Below the pieces are notes generated by a model. That model was not told the DNA's origin. It was given only the letters and a program-made list of their open reading frames with translations, and did no database searches. A stretch of DNA of 11,518 bases, taken from NCBI GenBank assembly GCA_937902455.1, contig CALELI010000111.1, forward strand, positions 1 to 11,518, in the 5' to 3' direction. Of this stretch, positions 6,595 through 11,518 are shown one piece after another (the stretch's first letter is position 1; each line of letters begins with the position of its first letter). The translations under genes were made by a program, and so were the position numbers. Origin of the DNA: an uncultured Prevotellaceae bacterium. Lineage in GTDB: Bacteria > Bacteroidota > Bacteroidia > Bacteroidales > Bacteroidaceae.

Positions 6595-7806
6595 CTATTC
6601 GTCGTCGTCAGAACCTGGATCAACCATGTCGATGTCTTCGAGCTCGATGTTGCTTTCATCTGGTTCCTCGTTTTCATCTTCGAAACCATCATCTTCGTCA
6701 TCAAGGTTCTCGTCCTCGATGTCTTCGTCTTCCTCGTCGAAGTCCTCGTCGTCATCGAACTTTTCTCTCTTCTTCTTGACAGGCTTGTCGGATATGGCCT
6801 CGAAGTGGAGCTTTTCCTGTTTTGGCTTCACCTTGATGAATACGGCCTCAATCCATGAACCACGTGGAATCTCGAGGACTTCATATCCGCTCTCGAGTCG
6901 TTTCTCGATGATGCCGCCTGGACGGTGCAGGGCAAATTCCGGCATCACGCTACAGTCAACATAGAATGCTGCGGAGATGATGTCCTGAATAGCAAGAGGC
7001 AGTCCCTGCCAGCCTGTACCCATGTTCTCGTCAATTAGTTTGAGGACTGCTTTAGGGTCGATGTAGAAGACGTTCTCAAGAGTGAGGTCCATGATCTTCT
7101 TGATTGGGCGGCGGCGGATTGCCATAGCGTTAGCCGTGTTTGTGCTTGGAGTAGGGAAGATGTAGAAACCTTGTTCTTCGTATTCCTTTTTCTTTTCCTT
7201 GTTGTTGAAGTCAAAGAATTCCAGTTCGAATACAGGACGGATGAGATTCATGTAGTGCACCTCGTTTTCCGAGAAACTGTCGTGCTTGCGCCCTTCTACA
7301 TAAATATCAAACAGTTCCTGCTCGTCCAGCGTCCATACGTTGGATTTGTCCAGTTTTTCGAGGGTGATGGCGTGTGGACTTGAAATCTCGGCTATGTCGT
7401 CAGTTCTTTGTCTGCGTGCTCTGCGGGTGCGTGGCTTTTCTTCTTCGGTTTCGTCGAGGTCGTCTTCAGCGTCATCTGTATCGCTCACAGCTTCAGTAAC
7501 GACAACTTGTTCTGCTGCCGGTTTTGATATTCTCGTCCTTTTCTTAGGCTTTTCCTCTACGACTGGTTCTGAGGCTTCCGGTTCTGATGCCTCTTTCTTC
7601 TTACGTCCTCTGGTGGATGTCTTTTTTTCTTTCACGGCTGTAGAAGTGTCGGCATCTGTGCCAATGACATTCTCTTCTAACTCTGCCTGTTCCGTAACGT
7701 CAGCAGAAATCTTTGCAGATTTCTTCTTGGTCTCCTTCTTAACACTCTCTGTACCTTTTTTTGCAGTTGGCGTAGCCTTTTCTGCATTGCTGGTTGCCTT
7801 AGCCAT
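6595..7806 (-). CDS. Unrecognised protein: basic AT-hook-like N-terminus, folded core, acidic C-terminal tail
   Basis: This 403-residue cytoplasmic protein (no signal peptide or membrane segment) is of unknown function. Residues 1-35 are rich in Ala and Lys (ten Lys). A disordered stretch to about 140 contains TRGRKKK (65-71), close to an AT-hook core, a second basic patch RTRRARRQR (126-134), and an acidic spacer DTDDAEDDLDETEEE between them. Residues about 145-340 look folded, with hydrophobic and aromatic patterning (NVWTLDEQELFDIYVEG, VFELEFFDF, GFYIFPTPSTNTANAMAI, NMGTGWQGLPLAIQDIISAAFYVD, GSWIEAVFIKV). From 350 to 403 the tail is 35 Asp/Glu out of 54. Such charge segregation is seen in DNA- or RNA-associated proteins, but that is inference. 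It has its own -7 box upstream, is divergent from serS, and converges on the GH28 gene with only 21 nt between the stop codons. Confidence 0.85.
   Translation of the reverse strand: MAKATSNAEKATPTAKKGTESVKKETKKKSAKISADVTEQAELEENVIGTDADTSTAVKEKKTSTRGRKKKEASEPEASEPVVEEKPKKRTRISKPAAEQVVVTEAVSDTDDAEDDLDETEEEKPRTRRARRQRTDDIAEISSPHAITLEKLDKSNVWTLDEQELFDIYVEGRKHDSFSENEVHYMNLIRPVFELEFFDFNNKEKKKEYEEQGFYIFPTPSTNTANAMAIRRRPIKKIMDLTLENVFYIDPKAVLKLIDENMGTGWQGLPLAIQDIISAAFYVDCSVMPEFALHRPGGIIEKRLESGYEVLEIPRGSWIEAVFIKVKPKQEKLHFEAISDKPVKKKREKFDDDEDFDEEDEDIEDENLDDEDDGFEDENEEPDESNIELEDIDMVDPGSDDDE
6598..6759 (-). repeat. Low-complexity Asp/Glu-coding tract
   Basis: These bases code for the acidic tail (residues 350-403) of the minus-strand protein. 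On the plus strand they read as many TCG, TCT and TTC triplets in near-repeat, for example TCGTCGTCGTC at the 5' end and again near 6740-6755. The tract could change length by slippage in units of three without breaking the frame. It also produces a Ser-rich false reading frame on the plus strand. Confidence 0.7.
7564..7593 (-). repeat. 15-bp imperfect tandem duplication coding EASEP-EASEP
   Basis: Two adjacent 15-nt units (7579-7593 and 7564-7578) match at 12 of 15 positions and code for the same five residues twice (72-81 of the minus-strand protein). They lie in the disordered N-terminal region, consistent with slippage growth of a flexible linker. Confidence 0.7.
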
Positions 7807-7847
7807 AATATTTTGAAAAATTTATATCCTGATTAAGAAATCTTCTG

Positions 7848-7855
7848 CAAATATA
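7848..7855 (-). promoter_or_regulatory. -7 promoter box for the charged protein gene
   Basis: On the minus strand the bases read TATATTTG, an exact match to the Bacteroidetes TAnnTTTG -7 element. The box ends 41 nt before the start codon at 7806, giving an A/T-rich leader of about 35 nt. No convincing TTTG -33 box is seen at the expected distance. Confidence 0.55.
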
Positions 7856-7928
7856 CGAAATAAATATCAATTATGAACTAAAAAAGCAAAAAACTCAGTT
7901 ATACATCCTGTTTTTCGGAATATTTTCA

Positions 7929-7936
7929 TAACTTTG
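7929..7936 (+). promoter_or_regulatory. -7 promoter box for serS
   Basis: TAACTTTG matches the Bacteroidetes TAnnTTTG element exactly. Transcription would start near 7943, leaving a leader of about 80 nt before the serS ATG. Upstream, the T-rich stretch at 7911-7915 is too close for a standard -33 box, so the -33 element is weak or absent. Confidence 0.6.
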
Positions 7937-7943
7937 CAAATTA

Positions 7944-7964
7944 ATTACGCGATTAAGCGCGAAT
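7944..7964 (+). other. Short GC hairpin at the start of the serS leader
   Basis: CGCG (7948-7951) pairs with CGCG (7958-7961) around the loop ATTAAG, and ATT/AAT outside it can extend the stem past one bulged A (7947). It would sit at the extreme 5' end of the serS mRNA if transcription starts near 7943. It has no T-run, so it is not a terminator. A role in mRNA stability is a guess. Confidence 0.4.
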
Positions 7965-8022
7965 GACAAAATTACAGATAATATAAACCGCATATAGAAC
8001 ATTGTAAACAAAATATTTCAAG

Positions 8023-9339
8023 ATGCTAACACTGAAATTAATAACAGAAGAGACCGAAAAAGTCGTGAAAGGTCTGGAAAAGAAACATTTTCCTAATGCA
8101 AAGGAGGCAGTTGACCAGGCAATAGAAATTGACAAAATGCGTAGGGAATCCCAGGCAAAGCTTGATGCAGCGTTGTCAGAGAGCAAGAAGTTTGCCGCTC
8201 AGATAGGTATGCTGATGAAGCAGGGCAAGAAGGACGAGGCCGAGGCAGCCAAGGCTGAGGTTGCAAACCTGAAGAATGTGATAGCCGAGTTGCAGACCAA
8301 GATGCACGATGCAGAGGAAAAACTCACTGCGCATCTCTGCACGATTCCAAACATACCTTACGACATCGTTCCGGAAGGAACATGTGCAGAGGATAACCTC
8401 GTTGTCAAGTCGTCTTTGCGTGAGTGCAAGGAGGGTGATACTGTAGGCAACTGGACGACTGTTCCAGAGAATGCAGAGGCAAAGGTTCCTCACTGGGAAC
8501 TGGCAAAGAAGTACAACCTCATCGACTTCGACCTCGGTGTGAAGATTACCGGTGCAGGTTTTCCAGTATATATAGGAAAAGGTGCACGCCTGCAGAGAGC
8601 GCTTATCAACTTCTTCCTCGATCAGGCTCGTGAGGCTGGTTATACAGAAATCATGCCACCTACGGTTGTCAATACGGCATCAGGATATGGAACAGGACAG
8701 CTTCCTGACAAGGAAGGACAGATGTACCACTGCGAGGTGGATGACCTCTATCTCATTCCTACAGCAGAAGTTCCTGTAACCAACATCTATCGCGATGTCA
8801 TCATCGACGAGAAGGACCTTCCTCTAAAGAACTGTGCATATACTCAGTGTTTCCGCAGGGAGGCAGGCAGTTATGGCAAGGATGTACGCGGACTCAACCG
8901 TCTTCACGAGTTCTCGAAGATTGAGATTGTACGTATCGACAAGCCAGAGCATTCAGAGGAAAGCCATAAGGAAATGCTGGCACACGTAGAGGGCTTGCTC
9001 CAGAAACTGGAACTCCCATATCGCATACTCCGTCTATGCGGTGGTGACCAGAGTTTCACATCTGCCATTTGCTACGACTTCGAAGTCTATTCTGAGGCAC
9101 AGGGACGCTGGCTCGAGGTTTCGTCTGTCAGCAACTTCGACACTTATCAGGCAAACCGTCTGAAGTGCCGTTACCGTAGGGCAGAGGACAAGAAGATACA
9201 GCTTTGCCATACTCTCAACGGAAGTGCTCTTGCACTCCCTCGCATCGTGGCTACTCTCCTTGAGAACAACCAGACGGAAGAGGGCATCCGTATCCCTAAG
9301 GCACTCCAGCCATATACAGGATTTGATATTATCGACTAA
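8023..9339 (+). CDS. serS: Seryl-tRNA synthetase
   Basis: This 438-residue cytoplasmic class II aminoacyl-tRNA synthetase charges tRNA-Ser (and tRNA-Sec where present) with serine. The length fits the family (about 420-440). Residues about 30-105 form the long antiparallel coiled-coil arm that grips the tRNA extra arm (KAEVANLKNVIAELQTKMHDAEEK and its partner helix). The catalytic core has motif 1 around 193-216 (ALINFFLDQAREAGYTEI, then PPTVV), the serine-binding TAE at 247-249, motif 2 FRREAGSYGKDVRGLNRLHE (277-296) and motif 3 NGSALALPR (399-407). The start at 8023 yields the usual N-terminus MLTLKLI. It has its own promoter box upstream. The next gene begins 32 nt downstream with no terminator between, so the two are probably co-transcribed. 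Confidence 0.97.
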   Translation: MLTLKLITEETEKVVKGLEKKHFPNAKEAVDQAIEIDKMRRESQAKLDAALSESKKFAAQIGMLMKQGKKDEAEAAKAEVANLKNVIAELQTKMHDAEEKLTAHLCTIPNIPYDIVPEGTCAEDNLVVKSSLRECKEGDTVGNWTTVPENAEAKVPHWELAKKYNLIDFDLGVKITGAGFPVYIGKGARLQRALINFFLDQAREAGYTEIMPPTVVNTASGYGTGQLPDKEGQMYHCEVDDLYLIPTAEVPVTNIYRDVIIDEKDLPLKNCAYTQCFRREAGSYGKDVRGLNRLHEFSKIEIVRIDKPEHSEESHKEMLAHVEGLLQKLELPYRILRLCGGDQSFTSAICYDFEVYSEAQGRWLEVSSVSNFDTYQANRLKCRYRRAEDKKIQLCHTLNGSALALPRIVATLLENNQTEEGIRIPKALQPYTGFDIID

Positions 9340-9371
9340 AATATATTAGTAACCAATTAATATAATAAAAG

Positions 9372-11518
9372 GTGAATAAGATTGTTTCTAAAGAGCAGTT
9401 CTCGGAGAAGGTCTTCAAGTTTGAAGTTGAGGCTCCGTTGATTGCAAAGGCCCGCAAAGCAGGTCATTTCGTGATTGTGCGTGTCGGTGAGGAAGGTGAA
9501 CGAATGCCTCTCACGATTGCAGATTCTGATGTAGAGAAAGGTACTATCACTCTGGTTGTACAGACAGTAGGTTATTCCTCTACAAAGTTGTGTCGTCTCA
9601 ATCCTGGTGACTACATCACGGATGTGGTAGGACCACTCGGACAGGCAACGGACATTCAGAAGTTCGGTACGGTTGTCTGTGCCGGAGGTGGTGTCGGCGT
9701 AGCTCCGATGCTTCCTATCATCAAGGCACTGAAGGCAGCCGGCAACAAAGTGGTCAGTGTGCTTGCAGGGCGTACGAAAGAACTTATCATCCTTGAAGAC
9801 GAAGTCAGGAAGTACTCCGACGAAGTCATCATCATGACCGACGACGGCAGTTACGGTCAGCAAGGCGTAGTCACTGTCGGAATCGAACAGGTAATCCAGC
9901 GTGAGCAGGTCGACAAGTGCTTTGCCATAGGACCTGCCATAATGATGAAGTTCTGCTGTCTTCTCACAAAGAAATACAATGTACCTACCGACGTGTCCCT
10001 CAACACCATAATGGTGGACGGAACCGGTATGTGCGGTGCCTGCCGTATCTCCGTAGGCGGCAAGACACGGTTCGTATGTGTCGATGGTCCTGAATTCGAT
10101 GGCCATCAGGTTGACTTCGACGAGATGTTCAAGCGTATGGGAGCATTCAAGAAGGAAGAACTTGAAGAGATGAAGAAACTTGAGCAGAGCCTCAATGGCA
10201 ATGCCACAGCCTCTGAACAGGCAAAGGCATCTGCGCCAGAAACAGCTTCTGCGTCTGAAGCACCGGCTTCGAGTCAGTCTTCCACTCCTCTCTCAGAACT
10301 CACGGACCGTTCTCTCCCTTGGCGTGAGGAACTCCGTAAGTCAGTTCCTGCAAAGGAACGCACAGCCATCGAGCGCTGTGTCATGAACGAGCTCGACCCT
10401 GTCTACCGTGCAACCACACGAACGGAGGAAGTCAATCAGGGCCTCACTAAGGAACAGGCATTGCTGGAATCAAAGCGTTGTCTGGATTGTCCAAAGCCGA
10501 CCTGTATGGAAGGCTGTCCGGTCGGAATTAATATCCCGTCATTCGTGAAGAGCATTGAACGCGGACAGTTCCTCGATGCAGCAAAGGTCCTCAAGTCAAC
10601 TTCTTCCCTTCCTGCTGTCTGTGGACGAGTATGCCCGCAGGAGAAACAATGCGAAAGCAGGTGTATCCACCTCAAGATGGGAAAGAAACCGGTTGCAATC
10701 GGCTATCTGGAACGCTTTGCTGCAGATTACGAGCGCACAAGCGGACAGATGTCACTCCCGGAGTGTCTGCCTTCAAATGGAATTAAGATAGCCGTTGTCG
10801 GTTCAGGTCCTGCCGGACTCAGCTTTGCCGGCGACATGGCCAAGAATGGTTATGACGTCACTGTATTCGAGGCACTCCACGAAATCGGAGGCGTCCTCAA
10901 GTACGGAATACCAGAGTTCCGACTTCCGAATGCAATCGTGGATGTCGAGATTGACAATCTTGGCAAGATTGGTGTCAAGTTCGTCAAGGACTGCATCGTT
11001 GGTAAGACTATCACTATAGCTCAACTTGAGGAACAGGGATTCAAGGGCATCTTCGTCGCAAGTGGTGCCGGTCTTCCTAACTTCATGAATATTCCGGGAG
11101 AGAACAGCACTGGCATCATGTCATCCAACGAATACCTCACCCGTGTAAACCTTATGGATGCATCAAACCCTGTCAGCGATACACCAATTATCAAGGCGAA
11201 GAGCGTTATGGTCGTAGGTGGAGGAAACACAGCAATGGACTCTTGCCGTACTGCCAAGCGACTCGGTGCAGAACATGTGTTCATTGCCTACCGTCGTTCC
11301 GAGGCAGAAATGCCTGCCCGACTGGAGGAAGTGAAGCACGCCAAGGAGGAAGGTATTGAATTCCTAACCCTTCACAATCCAATCGAATATATTGCCGACG
11401 AGAAGGGTGCTGTATGTCAGGTTCGTCTTCAGAAGATGGAACTTGGAGAACCAGACGCAAGTGGACGTCGCTCTCCTGTACCTGTTGAAGGCGCAATCGA
11501 GACACGCGACATCGACAT
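9372..11518 (+). CDS. Fused NfnA-NfnB-type oxidoreductase (DHODB-like FAD/NAD subunit joined to GltD-like NADPH subunit), 3' end outside window
   Basis: The frame is open for 715 codons to the edge; perhaps 60-70 residues are missing. GTG at 9372 is the start: an in-frame stop lies two codons earlier and the family N-terminus NKIVSKEQFSEKVFKFE follows at once. Part 1 (residues 1-260) is PyrK/NfnA-like: an FAD-binding barrel with RMPLTIAD (44-51), an NAD site VVCAGGGVGVAPM (101-113), and a [2Fe-2S] site with C221, C224, C236 and D216. An Ala/Ser/Pro-rich linker spans 272-308. Part 2 is GltD/NfnB-like: cysteines 370, 373, 378, 382 and 417, 421, 427, 431 for two [4Fe-4S] clusters, FAD motif VVGSGPAGL (475-483) and NADPH motif VVGGGNTAMD (614-623). 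Known NfnAB couples NADH, NADPH and ferredoxin by electron bifurcation; annotation pipelines often label it DHODB/glutamate synthase. Neither pyrD nor gltB is adjacent. Confidence 0.92.
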   Translation, partial: MNKIVSKEQFSEKVFKFEVEAPLIAKARKAGHFVIVRVGEEGERMPLTIADSDVEKGTITLVVQTVGYSSTKLCRLNPGDYITDVVGPLGQATDIQKFGTVVCAGGGVGVAPMLPIIKALKAAGNKVVSVLAGRTKELIILEDEVRKYSDEVIIMTDDGSYGQQGVVTVGIEQVIQREQVDKCFAIGPAIMMKFCCLLTKKYNVPTDVSLNTIMVDGTGMCGACRISVGGKTRFVCVDGPEFDGHQVDFDEMFKRMGAFKKEELEEMKKLEQSLNGNATASEQAKASAPETASASEAPASSQSSTPLSELTDRSLPWREELRKSVPAKERTAIERCVMNELDPVYRATTRTEEVNQGLTKEQALLESKRCLDCPKPTCMEGCPVGINIPSFVKSIERGQFLDAAKVLKSTSSLPAVCGRVCPQEKQCESRCIHLKMGKKPVAIGYLERFAADYERTSGQMSLPECLPSNGIKIAVVGSGPAGLSFAGDMAKNGYDVTVFEALHEIGGVLKYGIPEFRLPNAIVDVEIDNLGKIGVKFVKDCIVGKTITIAQLEEQGFKGIFVASGAGLPNFMNIPGENSTGIMSSNEYLTRVNLMDASNPVSDTPIIKAKSVMVVGGGNTAMDSCRTAKRLGAEHVFIAYRRSEAEMPARLEEVKHAKEEGIEFLTLHNPIEYIADEKGAVCQVRLQKMELGEPDASGRRSPVPVEGAIETRDID

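Larger units (their letters stand above)
7807..8022. other. Divergent intergenic region between the charged protein gene and serS
   Basis: This 216-bp A/T-rich region separates two divergently read genes. It holds one TAnnTTTG box on each strand and a short GC hairpin in the serS leader. The middle (about 7860-7910) is A-rich with no recognisable operator. There is no T-box, riboswitch or RNA gene that I can support. Confidence 0.6.

Noticed and set aside
6581..6964. Ser-rich plus-strand open frame (127 codons)
   Set aside because: It is the complement of the Asp/Glu-coding tract of the minus-strand gene; the Ser runs come from TCG/TCT/TCA triplets opposite acidic codons.
7963..7986. Mini-ORF MTKLQII in the serS leader as a possible attenuator leader peptide
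   Set aside because: It has no serine codons and is not followed by a terminator-like hairpin, so it does not fit attenuation of serS.
7807..8022. T-box riboswitch or tRNA-like element upstream of serS
   Set aside because: No specifier loop, T-box sequence or terminator/antiterminator pair is visible, and the region is only short A/T-rich DNA.
9357..10106. 249-codon minus-strand open frame opposite the NfnA-like region
   Set aside because: It lies wholly opposite a well-supported coding region whose cofactor motifs are intact, and its translation shows no recognisable domain. It is a codon-bias shadow.

Overview
The window looks like ordinary chromosomal DNA of a Bacteroidales bacterium, most likely Prevotella or a close relative. 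The evidence is a PpiD/SurA-like foldase ending in DNRYKFF, a TonB-dependent receptor with an N-terminal carboxypeptidase-regulatory-like domain, a type IX secretion-like C-terminal tail on a small exported protein, Bacteroidetes-type -7 promoter boxes (TAnnTTTG), A/T-rich leaders without Shine-Dalgarno sequences, and a one-chain fusion of the two NfnAB-type subunits. I see no rRNA, tRNA, CRISPR array, insertion sequence, integrase, phage gene or toxin-antitoxin pair.

Layout: (1) 2-1306, the C-terminal part of a periplasmic PpiD-like foldase, closed by a 12-bp perfect hairpin. (2) 1384-1812, a small exported protein, followed by a hairpin with a T-run. (3) 1894-4290, an outer-membrane TonB-dependent receptor without a SusD partner, followed 12 nt later by (4) 4303-5115, a stand-alone ADP-dependent NAD(P)H-hydrate dehydratase (nnrD), and 45 nt later by (5) 5161-6573, an exported family 28 glycoside hydrolase (polygalacturonase type). 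These three read in one direction with short gaps and no hairpin between them, so they may share a transcript although their functions are unrelated. (6) 6595-7806, minus strand, convergent with the hydrolase: an unrecognised protein with a basic, AT-hook-like disordered N-terminus, a folded core and a very acidic tail. (7) A 216-bp divergent intergenic region with one TAnnTTTG box facing each way. (8) 8023-9339, seryl-tRNA synthetase (serS), then 32 nt later (9) 9372 to the window end, a fused NfnA-NfnB-type flavin/iron-sulfur oxidoreductase that starts with GTG and runs off the edge.

The genes do not form one pathway. They cover envelope protein folding, outer-membrane uptake, pectin or galacturonan breakdown, nicotinamide nucleotide repair, translation and pyridine-nucleotide electron transfer. 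The items most worth a second look are the charge-segregated protein at 6595-7806, the Asp-for-Cys substitution in the [2Fe-2S] site of the fused oxidoreductase, and the terminator-like hairpin that ends 13 nt before the receptor start codon. I found no convincing new multi-gene system.
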